DNA of 64,000 nucleotides, from assembly GCA_041611095.1 (NCBI GenBank), contig JBFINP010000002.1, positions 62,001 to 126,000 of the forward strand, given 5' to 3'. Positions 9,303 through 18,054 of this stretch are shown here, piece by piece. Under the pieces are notes generated by a model. It was not told where the DNA came from. It saw only the letters and a program-made list of their open reading frames with translations, and did no database searches. How positions within the stretch are numbered: the stretch's first letter is position 1; the number at the start of each line of letters is the position of its first letter. This DNA is from UBA6912 sp041611095 (lineage in GTDB: Bacteria; Actinomycetota; Acidimicrobiia; Spongiisociales; UBA5794). Made by a program: the position numbers and the translations under genes.

Positions 9303-10439
9303 ATGCGGCAGACACCGCGGATGCGCAGCAACATCGATGTCTCGCTGCGTCGCGTCGTCGTGGGGTATCGGGTGTTCGGGGCGGCGTGGCTGACGATATT
9401 GGCCATCATCACCCTGGCCGGCGCGGGTCCCGTCGACCGACCGTGGCTGGTGGTGGCGACTGCCGTCTCCGTGGCGGCGTGGACGGCTTTCACGATCCGG
9501 CTTTCACTCCGGCACTCGGCTGCGCTGCGTACCCTCCAATACCTGGTGGCCGACACGATGCTCGCGGGTATCACGCTGTTCGTTCCGGAGCTGGCGGGCA
9601 CGGGTTCGTTTGCCGGCGGGTACGCACTGGCCGCGGTGTTCCACGGGGTCTACGCCCACGGCTGGGCTGGAGGTCTCGGCACCGCCGGTGCGCTCAGCCT
9701 GCTGGCGCTGTGGCAGGTCAACACCGATGACGTCGCCGACCTCACCGCATCGTCGGGAGCGGTTCTCGTCTACGGATTTGCAGCCGCTGCGGCGGCCTGG
9801 GCACTCAGCGTCATTCGCAGCCGAGACGCATTGCGAGTGGCCGCCGAGGAAGCGTTGCTCGACGAGCGCACCGAGCGGATTCGGGCAGAGGAGCGTGCCG
9901 CGCTGGCCGCCCGCATCCACGACGGAGTGCTGCAGACCCTCGCGCTGATCCAGCGTGACCGCGACGATGCGAACAAGGTGGCAAGCCTCGCCAGACGTCA
10001 AGAGCGGGAGCTTCGTCACGTGCTCTACGGCGCCCCTGGAGCAACGGCCGATGGCTTCCGGGCGGCACTCGCAGCCGCCTGTGCCGACGTTGAGGATCTC
10101 TCGGATGTGGCAGTCTCCTGTGTGGTCGTCGGCGATCGCGTGTGGTCCGGCGCGGTCGATGCCGTCGTTCAGGCAACCCGCGAAGCCCTGGTGAATGCGG
10201 CGAAGTATGCCGGCGTCGACGACGTCTCCGTCTACGGTGAGGCGGATGCCGGCCGTATGGTGGTGTACGTACGTGATCGCGGTCGCGGCTTCGATCTTGA
10301 ACGGGTCGACCCGGCCCGCAAGGGGATCGCCGAGTCGATCGTGCATCGCATCGAGGCAATTGGCGGCCGCGTCGAGATCCACTCGGCGGCGGGCGCCGGC
10401 ACGGAGGTGATCATCGAGGTGCAGGAGGCGGCCACATGA
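9303..10439 (+). CDS. Sensor histidine kinase (NarL-partner type)
   Basis: Membrane-bound kinase paired with the response regulator that overlaps its end. The 378-residue protein has about five to six N-terminal membrane helices (about residues 15-170) with no large extracellular domain, so the signal is probably sensed in the membrane. A short helical linker leads to the phosphoacceptor box AARIHDGVLQTLALIQ (His near residue 205). The ATP-binding domain follows, with the N box REALVNAAKYAG and glycine boxes DRGRGFD and the late AGAGTEVII. The frame stays open upstream to 9162; I chose 9303 from the -10 box and the lack of conserved sequence before it. The stimulus cannot be told from sequence. 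Confidence 0.9.
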   Translation: MRQTPRMRSNIDVSLRRVVVGYRVFGAAWLTILAIITLAGAGPVDRPWLVVATAVSVAAWTAFTIRLSLRHSAALRTLQYLVADTMLAGITLFVPELAGTGSFAGGYALAAVFHGVYAHGWAGGLGTAGALSLLALWQVNTDDVADLTASSGAVLVYGFAAAAAAWALSVIRSRDALRVAAEEALLDERTERIRAEERAALAARIHDGVLQTLALIQRDRDDANKVASLARRQERELRHVLYGAPGATADGFRAALAAACADVEDLSDVAVSCVVVGDRVWSGAVDAVVQATREALVNAAKYAGVDDVSVYGEADAGRMVVYVRDRGRGFDLERVDPARKGIAESIVHRIEAIGGRVEIHSAAGAGTEVIIEVQEAAT

Positions 10440-11083
10440 CGGCGGAGAGCGGCCTGCGCGTATTCGTCGTCGACGACCACGATCTGTTCCGAGCCGGCAT
10501 CAGGAGCGAGCTGCCCGCCGACATCGAGATCGTCGGGGAGGCGTCTGAGGTCGAGCCGGCGATCGAGATGATCTGCGAGCGCACCCCGGATCTCGTGCTG
10601 GTCGATGTCCACATGCCGGCTGGGGGCGGCAGGGCCGTGATCACGAAGGTCCACGAGAGCAACCCCGATATTCGGTTTCTGGCGATATCCGCCTCGGACG
10701 CTCCCGAGGATGTCGTCGCCACCGTCCGCGCCGGGGCTCGAGGGTATGTCACGAAGACGATCTCGGCTCCCGAGCTCGCCGAGGCGGTGCGGCGGGTCGC
10801 CGGCGGCGATGCCGTGTTCTCACCTCAGCTGGCGGGGTTCGTCCTGGATGCCTTCGCATCCATCCCGATCAAGGACGTCGACCCCGAGCTCGACCAGCTG
10901 ACGCCGCGGGAGCGGGAGGTCCTCCAGCACATCGCCCGCGGGTACACGTACCGCGAGATCGGCGACCAGCTCTACATCTCGCCCAAGACCGTCGAGCACC
11001 ACGTGTCGTCCGTGCTTCGCAAGCTCCAGCTGTCCAATCGCCACGAGCTCGGGCGGTGGGCACACGATCGCAAGCTGATCTGA
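10436..11083 (+). CDS. LuxR/NarL-family response regulator
   Basis: DNA-binding partner of the preceding kinase. The 215-residue protein has a receiver domain with the acidic pair VVDDHD, phospho-accepting Asp57 in LVDVHMP and the conserved lysine in GYVTKT. A C-terminal LuxR-type helix-turn-helix follows (LTPREREVLQHIARG through ISPKTVEHHVSSVLRKL, about residues 150-200). Start and upstream stop overlap as ATGA, the usual sign of translational coupling. The 3' end is 6 nt from the stop of the convergent MaoC-like gene, so target genes are probably elsewhere or include itself. Confidence 0.95.
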   Translation: MTAESGLRVFVVDDHDLFRAGIRSELPADIEIVGEASEVEPAIEMICERTPDLVLVDVHMPAGGGRAVITKVHESNPDIRFLAISASDAPEDVVATVRAGARGYVTKTISAPELAEAVRRVAGGDAVFSPQLAGFVLDAFASIPIKDVDPELDQLTPREREVLQHIARGYTYREIGDQLYISPKTVEHHVSSVLRKLQLSNRHELGRWAHDRKLI

Positions 11084-11089
11084 GCGTCG

Positions 11090-11563
11090 TCATCGACCGC
11101 CTCCAGGCGTGGTCGCGATCAGGAACGCCGCCTCGACGGTGAGGAACGAGTCTCCTGCGTCGTTGAGCAGGTCCGACGTGTAGGAGACGACGCCACGGCG
11201 TGGCCGGGAACTCGCACGAAGATGCGTGATCGCCGACCGCGCCCTGACCAGCTCGCCGGGATACAGTGGCTGGGGGTATTGCGCCTCCCAGTGGGTGCCG
11301 CCGAGGAACGCGAGCGTCCACTCCGGCCGCTGCCAGATCCCGTGGCTCGACCGGAACCACAGGCTCATCGTGTAGCCGCCGCTGGCGGTGATCCTCCCGA
11401 ACCGGGAGCGAGCGGCCTGGTCCTCGTCGACGTACATCGGCCAGGGGTCGTAGCGCTCGGCGTAGGCGACCATCTCGTCCCGATCGGCGATCTGAGTCGT
11501 CCCCCACATCTCCATGCCGACGCGGAGGTCCTCGAAGAACACGAGCCGCGGCTCGATGGCCAT
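11090..11563 (-). CDS. MaoC-like hotdog-fold protein
   Basis: A 157-residue single-domain protein resembling MaoC-type (R)-specific enoyl hydratases or dehydratases. The start of the hotdog domain reads FFEDLRVGMEMWG, followed by RDEMVAYAERYDPWPMY, the region that normally carries the hydratase Asp-His pair. Here the Asp of YDPWPMY is present but the expected following His is replaced (DPWPMYVDE instead of D-x4-H), so hydratase activity is uncertain. The ATG at 11563 is preceded at 6 nt by TACAGT (11570-11575), which suggests a leaderless message; an alternative ATG lies at 11593. It converges with the response regulator at a 6-nt gap. The substrate is unknown. Confidence 0.8.
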   Translation of the reverse strand: MAIEPRLVFFEDLRVGMEMWGTTQIADRDEMVAYAERYDPWPMYVDEDQAARSRFGRITASGGYTMSLWFRSSHGIWQRPEWTLAFLGGTHWEAQYPQPLYPGELVRARSAITHLRASSRPRRGVVSYTSDLLNDAGDSFLTVEAAFLIATTPGGGR

Positions 11564-11667
11564 CTCCCGACTGTACGCGGTGTGAAGTCCCATGGGTCGA
11601 CTGTGCTCACGTGCGTCACGATCGCCCGGGAAAGCACAATCGAAGCGGCCTCCTGCTCCAGGCTCGG

Positions 11668-11673
11668 TAGCGT
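11668..11673 (+). promoter_or_regulatory. -10 box for cyclase-domain protein
   Basis: TAGCGT ends 10 nt before the ATG at 11684, with no Shine-Dalgarno sequence between. This supports the start at 11684 although the frame is open far upstream (to 11222, through the divergent gene). Confidence 0.45.
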
Positions 11674-11683
11674 TGTCCGAGAC

Positions 11684-14302
11684 ATGGTGACCGGTACCGC
11701 GACCGCACTGCCCACGGGAACGGTGACGTTCCTCTTCACCGACATCGAGGGCTCGACGCGCCTCGTGCAGCGTCTTGGCCCCGACTATCGCGACGTGCTC
11801 GCAACCCACGCCGCGGTCATCCGGGAGCGTGTCGCTTCAGGTGGTGGGATCGAGGTGAGCACCGAGGGCGATTCGTTCTTCTGCGTCTTCACCTCTGCCG
11901 TAGATGCGGTCAGGACGGCGGCGGCGATCCAGACCGCCCTGGCCGATGTCCCATGGCCGGAGACCGGCGCCGTACGGGTGCGCATCGGCGTCCACACGGG
12001 CGAGGGTGAGATCGGCGGTGACAACTACTCGGGCATCGATGTCCATCGGGCTGCTCGCATCTCGGCTGCGGGCCACGGGGGGCAGGTGCTCGTGTCGGCC
12101 GAGACGCACATGCTGGCCGTCGTGGGCGGCTTCGACTTCATCGATCTCGGCACACATGAGCTCAAGGATCTCGAGGCTCCGCAGAGGATCTACCAGGTCG
12201 CCGTTTCCGGTCTTGCGGCCGAGTTCCCACCGCTCCGGACCGCCTCGGCTCGTTCCCACAACCTTCCCGCGATGGCGACGCCGCTGATCGGACGCGCGGA
12301 CGATGCACAGATGATCGCTGCTCTCCTCGCCCGCCAGCGGCTGATCACCATCACCGGTCCGGGCGGTCTCGGCAAGACACGGCTGGCGCTCCACGTCGGC
12401 GGCGAGGTGCTCGAACGATTCACCGCCGGCGTGTATGCCGTCGATCTGGCGCCCCTGGACGATCCAGATCTGGTGACGGCGGCCATCGCTGCGGTTCTCG
12501 ACGTTGCGGACGCCACCACCGGAGGGCTCGCCGCGTGGATCGGCGGGCGTGAGCTGCTTCTCATCCTCGACAACTTCGAGCACGTGGCCGCCGCAGCGCC
12601 GGTCGTAGCGGACCTGCTGGCCGCAGCGTCTGGGTTGCGCGTGCTTGCGACGAGTCAACGTCCGCTTCGGATCGCAGGTGAGCACTTGGTGCCGCTGCGG
12701 CCGTTGCGGTTCGATGCTTCGAGCGACGACGAACTTGCTCCGGCGATGCAGCTCTTCGCCGATCGGGCTGGTGCAGCCGACCCGTCGTTCCAGCTGACCG
12801 ACTACGAGACCGACGTCCGGTCGTTGGTCGTCGCACTGGAAGGCGTGCCCCTTGCGATAGAGCTCGCCGCCGCGTGGGCGAGCTTCCTCACGCCGGCACA
12901 GATCCTGGAGCGAGTGCGCGGTCGGGACGACGTCTTGACCAGCCGCCGATCCGACGTCGACGACCGGCACCGCTCGCTCCGGTCCGCAATGGCGTCCGGC
13001 CTCGATCTCTTGGACACGGCCCAGCGGACCGGTTTGCGCCGCCTCAGCGTGTTCTCGGGTGGGATGTCGCTCGATGCCGCCGAGGCGGTCGTGGGCGACG
13101 GCGTCGACGCCCTCTCCGCAATGGCGGATCTCGTCGATCGCAGCCTCATCCACCGCTCGCTGAGTGATCTGTCCGGATCCCGCTTCAGGATGCTGGAGGC
13201 GATCCGTGTCTTCGCATCGGAGGAGCTCGCCGCCGCCGGCGAGGTCGACCGAGTGACCGCCAGGCACACCGGCTTCTTCTTTGCGATGGCCGCAGAGGCA
13301 GCTCGGGAGCTGGAGGGGGAGCGCCTCCCCCTGTGGCTCGCCAAGCTCTCCGAGGACTGGGAGAACCTCCGTGCCGTCCTGTCACGGCTCCACGCATCGT
13401 CGGATGCGCGTCGCGGGCTTGCGATGATCGGTTCGATATGGCGGTTCATGCAGGGCCGCGGACGAATCAACGAGGCGCTGCTCTGGCTGGATCGGTTCTT
13501 TGCCCTTCCGGGAGCGGGTGAACGCACGCCGGAGCGTGCGCGCGGGCTGATGGCGCAGGCCGCACTGCGCTACTGGACCGGCGATGCCGGGCTTGCGATC
13601 GGCGACTACGAGGAGGCGGTAGCGATCGCCCGCGAGAATGCAGAGACCACGCTCGCCGCTGATGCGCTCTACGGGCTGGCCACCTCTCGGATCCTGAGCC
13701 GCAAGTTCGACGACGTCGCCGCACCACTCGAGGAGGCCAAGAGGCTCTACACGGCGGCCGGGGACAGCATCGGGCTGGCCCATATCGCAGGAGCCCAGGC
13801 GTTTGCGGCGTTCAGGAAGGAAGGCCCCTCACCGGCTAGGGACTCGCTGGAGCGCTCTGTTCAGCTCTACCGAGAGGTCGGCCACCGGGTGTATGCGGCT
13901 CAGATAATCCTCGCGCTCGTCGGTGTGGCGCTGCACGAAGGACGGCTGCGCGATGCCGTCGGCCTCGGGCTCGAGGCTACGGAGCTTGCGGACGAGGTCG
14001 GGGACGAGTTCTTACAGGTGTGGTCCCTCGAATGGATGGCGGCTGCGCTCGTCGAGCTGGGCGACATCGAGACGGCTCTGCGGCTCGTGGGCGGTGCAGA
14101 GTCGGCGAGGGAGCGGATCGGTGGCGGCTGGACACCGCTCTCGGTGAACCTCGACGACGCCCGAACCCGAGCGGCTCGGGTCGTCGGTGAGGCCGCGGTG
14201 GCGGCCGGCGTGGCGAGGGGCCGGGGGCTCCCGTTGGCTTCGGCCGTCGAGCTCGCCCGCACCGCGGCGTCGGGATTGGACGGCTCGCCGACCCCAAGTT
14301 GA
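11684..14302 (+). CDS. Class III cyclase domain fused to NB-ARC-like ATPase and helical repeats
   Basis: An 872-residue signalling protein. Residues about 8-165 form a class III nucleotide cyclase domain. Both metal-binding aspartates look present (FLFTDIEGST and TEGDSFF). The substrate-selecting lysine before GDS is a serine, and the transition-state asparagine of the usual N-R-A-A-R-I motif is histidine (VHRAARI), so activity is doubtful. A P-loop ATPase follows with GPGGLGKTRLAL and the Walker-B-like ELLLILDNFEH (about residues 218-310). The remainder is TPR-like helical repeats. No C-terminal DNA-binding helix-turn-helix is seen, unlike many LuxR-type relatives. Related multidomain proteins in actinobacteria are regulatory. 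The ligand is unknown. Confidence 0.88.
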   Translation: MVTGTATALPTGTVTFLFTDIEGSTRLVQRLGPDYRDVLATHAAVIRERVASGGGIEVSTEGDSFFCVFTSAVDAVRTAAAIQTALADVPWPETGAVRVRIGVHTGEGEIGGDNYSGIDVHRAARISAAGHGGQVLVSAETHMLAVVGGFDFIDLGTHELKDLEAPQRIYQVAVSGLAAEFPPLRTASARSHNLPAMATPLIGRADDAQMIAALLARQRLITITGPGGLGKTRLALHVGGEVLERFTAGVYAVDLAPLDDPDLVTAAIAAVLDVADATTGGLAAWIGGRELLLILDNFEHVAAAAPVVADLLAAASGLRVLATSQRPLRIAGEHLVPLRPLRFDASSDDELAPAMQLFADRAGAADPSFQLTDYETDVRSLVVALEGVPLAIELAAAWASFLTPAQILERVRGRDDVLTSRRSDVDDRHRSLRSAMASGLDLLDTAQRTGLRRLSVFSGGMSLDAAEAVVGDGVDALSAMADLVDRSLIHRSLSDLSGSRFRMLEAIRVFASEELAAAGEVDRVTARHTGFFFAMAAEAARELEGERLPLWLAKLSEDWENLRAVLSRLHASSDARRGLAMIGSIWRFMQGRGRINEALLWLDRFFALPGAGERTPERARGLMAQAALRYWTGDAGLAIGDYEEAVAIARENAETTLAADALYGLATSRILSRKFDDVAAPLEEAKRLYTAAGDSIGLAHIAGAQAFAAFRKEGPSPARDSLERSVQLYREVGHRVYAAQIILALVGVALHEGRLRDAVGLGLEATELADEVGDEFLQVWSLEWMAAALVELGDIETALRLVGGAESARERIGGGWTPLSVNLDDARTRAARVVGEAAVAAGVARGRGLPLASAVELARTAASGLDGSPTPS

Positions 14303-14337
14303 CACCGTGCGGCCTGGACGTCCGAGCGCGTGCGCTG

Positions 14338-15507
14338 CTAGCGCGCCTCCCTTGTCGGCCGGCACGCATCGTCGTAGTCCACCAGCGGCGGCGGCTGCGA
14401 CTCGTCAGCACACGCCGGGCAGGACGGGTTGCGGCGAACGTTGAGCGCCATGAACGACTGATCGAGGGCGTCGTAGGTGAGGAGGCGCCCCGCCAGCGTC
14501 TCGCCGACGCCGAGCAGGAGCTTCAGGGTCTCGACCGCCTGGATGGTGCCGATTACGCCCGGCAGCACGCCGAGCACACCGGCCTCGGCGCACGACGGCG
14601 CCAGCTCGGCCGGCGGCGGCTCCGGGTACAGACATCGGTAGCACGGCCCCGTGTACGGCGCGAACACTGCGACCTGACCCTCGAACCTCAGCACCGACCC
14701 GTGCACGACGGGTACTCGCAGGTGAAGGGAGGCGTCGTTGACGAGGTACCGGGTCGGGAAGTTGTCCGCACCGTCGACCACCACGTCCACGTCCTTCATC
14801 AGGTCGAGGACATTGCCCGCTTTGAGTCGTTCGCGCCGTGTCTCGACGGTGACGTCGGGGTTGAGGGCGGTGATCGTGGCGCGAGCGGAGTCGACCTTCG
14901 AGACGCCTACCCGGTCGACGCTGTGGACGACCTGCCGTTGGAGATTGCTGGCGTCGACGGCGTCGTCGTCGACGATGACCATCGTCCCGACACCGGCCGC
15001 GGCGAGATACAGCGCAACGGGTGAGCCCAAGCCACCTGCGCCGAGGAGGAGAACCTTGCTCGCCAATAGCCGCTCCTGACCCTCCGGTCCCACCTCGGGC
15101 AACATCAGATGGCGGTGGTAGCGAGTGCGCTGCTCCATCGAGAGGCCGCGCGGTGCACCCCACGGCAGCCCTTCGGTCTTCCACCGCACCGTGCCACCAG
15201 CTACGGAGGCGACGTTCGGATACCCCATCTCGGCGAGCGTCTTCGCAGCGAGCGCAGACCGGTTGCCGGCGGCACAGATGAGGAGGATCTCCGTGTCGGC
15301 CTCGGGAACCGCATTGGGGAGGTCGGATTCGAGCACCCCACGTGGGATCAGCACGGCAGCGGCGGGCACTCCGTCGGCATGCTCGGTCGGCTCGCGGATG
15401 TCGACGAGTACGGCGCCTCCTGCGACCCGGTCCCACGCCGCGACGGGCGCGATCTCCCGGATCTCCGCTTTGGCCGCCGCCACGAGCTCTCGATAGGACC
15501 GCGTCAT
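14338..15507 (-). CDS. Rhodanese-MoeB/ThiF fusion: sulfur-carrier adenylyltransferase/sulfurtransferase
   Basis: A 389-residue protein that should adenylate, and pass sulfur to, a ThiS/MoaD-like carrier for molybdopterin, thiamine or thiolated products. Residues about 20-125 are a rhodanese domain with an intact active loop CAAGNRSA. Residues about 135-385 are an E1-like ThiF/MoeB domain with the nucleotide-binding GAGGLGSPVALYLAAAGVG and two zinc Cys pairs (CYRC and, near the end, CPAC). The domain order is reversed from the common MoeZ/MOCS3 layout, where rhodanese is C-terminal. The ATG at 15507 has GGAG about 4 nt upstream. No moaD, thiS or other cofactor gene is adjacent, so the carrier cannot be named. 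Confidence 0.9.
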   Translation of the reverse strand: MTRSYRELVAAAKAEIREIAPVAAWDRVAGGAVLVDIREPTEHADGVPAAAVLIPRGVLESDLPNAVPEADTEILLICAAGNRSALAAKTLAEMGYPNVASVAGGTVRWKTEGLPWGAPRGLSMEQRTRYHRHLMLPEVGPEGQERLLASKVLLLGAGGLGSPVALYLAAAGVGTMVIVDDDAVDASNLQRQVVHSVDRVGVSKVDSARATITALNPDVTVETRRERLKAGNVLDLMKDVDVVVDGADNFPTRYLVNDASLHLRVPVVHGSVLRFEGQVAVFAPYTGPCYRCLYPEPPPAELAPSCAEAGVLGVLPGVIGTIQAVETLKLLLGVGETLAGRLLTYDALDQSFMALNVRRNPSCPACADESQPPPLVDYDDACRPTREAR

Positions 15508-15515
15508 CGTCTCCG

Positions 15516-15521
15516 AGCGTA
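15516..15521 (-). promoter_or_regulatory. -10 box for rhodanese-MoeB gene
   Basis: On the minus strand TACGCT ends 8 nt before the ATG at 15507. A GGAG also lies in those 8 nt, so the message may be leaderless or have a very short leader. Confidence 0.4.
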
Positions 15522-15718
15522 GTGGCGGCTCGTGCCATGGTTGGCGTTGTCGACCCATATCGTATCGGCGCGTATAGGCCGCCCGACACATAGTCCGCCG
15601 ATGCCGCCGCCGTTACCCTTCGGACAAGGCCTCGCCGTTGCGGAGGGGATCGGCCTGCGCGTCCGGACATCCCCAGCGGTCGAGCACACTAGGTTCAGGT
15701 CGAAGGGGGACAGCGCGA

Positions 15719-16765
15719 ATGAGACTCCTCGTCACGGGCCACAGGGGGTACATCGGCGCCGTGTTGACGCCGTTGCTCAGGCACGCCGACCACGAGGTCG
15801 TGGGCCTCGACAGCGGTCTCTTCCGGGGATGCGACTTCGGTGCGCCACCCGATCCCATCCCCACGATCGGCCACGATATCCGCGACGTACGAACGCCGGA
15901 CCTCGAGGGCTTCGACGCGATCATCCACCTTGCGGCACTCTCCAACGATCCGCTTGGGGATGTCGACCCCGAATTGACATACGAGATCAACCATCGCGCC
16001 GTCGTGCGCCTTGCTCGGGCCGCCAAGGACGTAGGGGTTGAACGGTTCCTCTTCGCATCGTCGTGCAGCCTCTACGGCGCCGGGGGCACCGGCCTTCTCG
16101 ACGAGGAGGCCCCGATGGCCCCGGTCACGCCGTACGGCGAGTCGAAAGTGCGTACCGAACGGGACCTGGCGCAGCTGGCCGACGACGACTTCAGCCCCGT
16201 CTACCTCCGCAACGGCACGGCCTACGGAGCCTCCCCGGCGCTCCGGCTCGACATCGTCGTGAACAACCTCACCGGCTGGGCGGTCACCACAGGACAGGTC
16301 AGGATTCTCAGCGATGGCTCACCGTGGCGGCCCCTCGTACACGTCGCCGACATCTCTGCGGCGTTCATGGCGTGCCTCACCGCGCCCCGTGAGAACATCC
16401 ACAATGCTGCGATCAACATCGGGCGCAATGGCGAGAACTACCAGATCCGAGAGGTCGCCGAGATCGTCGGGGACGCCGTACCGGGCAGCGTCGTCACCTT
16501 CGCAGAGGGCGGCGAGCCGGACACACGCGACTACCGCGTCGACTTCTCGAGAGCCGAGGCCCTGCTTCCCGACTTCCGGCCGACGTGGGACGTCCGGCGG
16601 GGGGCCCGGGAGCTCTACGAGGCGTACACGGCAGAGGGTCTCGACGGCGAGCAGTTCCAGGGTGATCGGTACGTGCGACTGCGCAGGCTGCAGACACTGC
16701 TCGCGTCGGGGGCGCTCGACGATGATCTTCGTTGGGTGGCCAACCGGGAGCCGGTCGGCGCATGA
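15719..16765 (+). CDS. NAD-dependent nucleotide-sugar epimerase/dehydratase
   Basis: Extended short-chain dehydrogenase, 348 residues, first gene of a four-gene nucleotide-sugar operon. The Rossmann motif VTGHRGYIG (residues 5-13) binds NAD. The catalytic triad is visible as FASSCSLYG and YGESK (YxxxK, about residues 140-144). These enzymes epimerise, reduce or dehydrate nucleotide-linked sugars; the exact reaction cannot be read from sequence. The ATG is preceded by GAAGGGGG, and a TAGGTT at 15690-15695 could be the operon's -10 box. The gene ends in an ATGA overlap with the methyltransferase, so the four products are probably made in step. Confidence 0.9.
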   Translation: MRLLVTGHRGYIGAVLTPLLRHADHEVVGLDSGLFRGCDFGAPPDPIPTIGHDIRDVRTPDLEGFDAIIHLAALSNDPLGDVDPELTYEINHRAVVRLARAAKDVGVERFLFASSCSLYGAGGTGLLDEEAPMAPVTPYGESKVRTERDLAQLADDDFSPVYLRNGTAYGASPALRLDIVVNNLTGWAVTTGQVRILSDGSPWRPLVHVADISAAFMACLTAPRENIHNAAINIGRNGENYQIREVAEIVGDAVPGSVVTFAEGGEPDTRDYRVDFSRAEALLPDFRPTWDVRRGARELYEAYTAEGLDGEQFQGDRYVRLRRLQTLLASGALDDDLRWVANREPVGA

Positions 16766-18054
16766 TCGCGACGAATGATGTCGGGGTGACCGAGGACACG
16801 GCGACGACGGCGACCTGTCGGTTCTGCGGCGCCGATCTGTCGTTCACGATGGTCGACCTGGGCAAATCGCCACTCTGCCAAACCATCCTCACCGCCGATC
16901 AGCTGAACGAGATGGAGCCCTTCTACCCTCTGCGGGTGTTCGTCTGCAAGCGATGCTCCCTCGTACAACTCGAGGAGTACGTGAGCCCGGCGTCGATCTT
17001 CGGACACTATGCATACTTCTCGTCCTACTCCGACAGCTGGCTGGCCCATGCCAGGCGATACGCCGCGTCGATGATCCGTCGCCTCGGCTTGACCGGTTCG
17101 TCGCAGGTGGTGGAGATCGCCAGCAACGACGGATACCTCTTGCAGAACTTCGTCGCCAAGGGCATCCCCTCCCTGGGGATCGAACCCGCCGCCAATGTGG
17201 CCGCCGTCGCCCAGGAGCGTGGGATCGAGACCCTCGTCGAGTTCTTCGATGAGGCGCTGGCCGATCGGCTGCTTGCCGAGGGGATGCAGGCAGACCTGCT
17301 GTGCGGCAACAACGTCCTCGCCCAGGTACCCGATCTGAACGGCTTCGTCGCCGGGATGAAGAAGTTGCTCGCACCCGAGGGCGTCTTCACCATCGAGTTT
17401 CCCCATATCGTCCAACTGATCGAGCAGAACCAGTTCGATACGATCTACCACGAGCATTTCTCGTACTTCTCCTTCACCGCGGCCCACCGAATCTTCTCCG
17501 CTCATGGTTTGGAGCTGTGGGACGTAGACGAGCTCCGCACCCACGGTGGATCGCTGCGGATCTACGGCCGCCATGCGGACAACGAGGCCCTCTTGGTGAA
17601 GTACCCGGTGCGAGAGATGCTCGAGCGAGAGGAGCGTTGGGGTGTGGACGAGCTGTCGACGTACGCCGATTTCGGAACCCGCGTGGAGGCGACCAAGCGG
17701 CGCCTCCTCTCCTTCCTCATCGCCGCCAAGGAAGAGGGCAAGGCGGTCGTCGGCTACGGCGCACCCGGCAAGGGCAACACCTTGCTCAACTACTGCGGGA
17801 TCAGGACCGACCTCCTCGCCTACACCGTCGACCGCAGCCCGGCGAAGTTCGGCAAGTTCCTGCCGGGCACGCACATCCCCGTGCACGAGCCCGCAGAGAT
17901 CTTCGTGACCAAGCCCGACTACGTCCTGATCCTTCCGTGGAACCTCAAGGACGAGATCATGGGTCAGATGGCGGGGATCGCCGAGTGGGGCGGCCGGTTC
18001 GTCGTCCCGATCCCGGAGGTCGCGGTCCTCGATCCACCGGAGGTGACGTCGTGA
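16762..18054 (+). CDS. Zinc-containing SAM-dependent sugar C-methyltransferase
   Basis: A 430-residue protein with the three-part layout of nucleotide-sugar C-methyltransferases. It has an N-terminal zinc-binding domain with two Cys pairs (CRFC near residue 19, CKRC near 64), a central SAM-binding domain (VVEIASNDGYLL, about residues 116-127), and a C-terminal domain with GYGAPGKGNTLLNYCGI (about 331-347). Such enzymes add a methyl group to a keto-sugar carbon to make branched sugars. It overlaps the epimerase by ATGA and the next gene by GTGA. A dehydratase that makes the usual keto-sugar substrate is not obvious in the operon, unless the upstream epimerase-like enzyme fills that role. Confidence 0.9.
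   Translation: MIATNDVGVTEDTATTATCRFCGADLSFTMVDLGKSPLCQTILTADQLNEMEPFYPLRVFVCKRCSLVQLEEYVSPASIFGHYAYFSSYSDSWLAHARRYAASMIRRLGLTGSSQVVEIASNDGYLLQNFVAKGIPSLGIEPAANVAAVAQERGIETLVEFFDEALADRLLAEGMQADLLCGNNVLAQVPDLNGFVAGMKKLLAPEGVFTIEFPHIVQLIEQNQFDTIYHEHFSYFSFTAAHRIFSAHGLELWDVDELRTHGGSLRIYGRHADNEALLVKYPVREMLEREERWGVDELSTYADFGTRVEATKRRLLSFLIAAKEEGKAVVGYGAPGKGNTLLNYCGIRTDLLAYTVDRSPAKFGKFLPGTHIPVHEPAEIFVTKPDYVLILPWNLKDEIMGQMAGIAEWGGRFVVPIPEVAVLDPPEVTS

Noticed and set aside
2678..11643. The 12-mer AAGCACAATCGA occurs upstream of two leaderless genes (2678-2689 and 11632-11643)
   Set aside because: Its distance to the -10 box differs (6 nt versus 24 nt) and many 12-mer pairs are expected by chance in 64 kb.
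11222..11683. N-terminal extension of the cyclase-domain protein
   Set aside because: The frame is open, but the 154 extra codons run antisense through the MaoC-like gene and show no conserved sequence. The -10 box before 11684 supports the shorter start.
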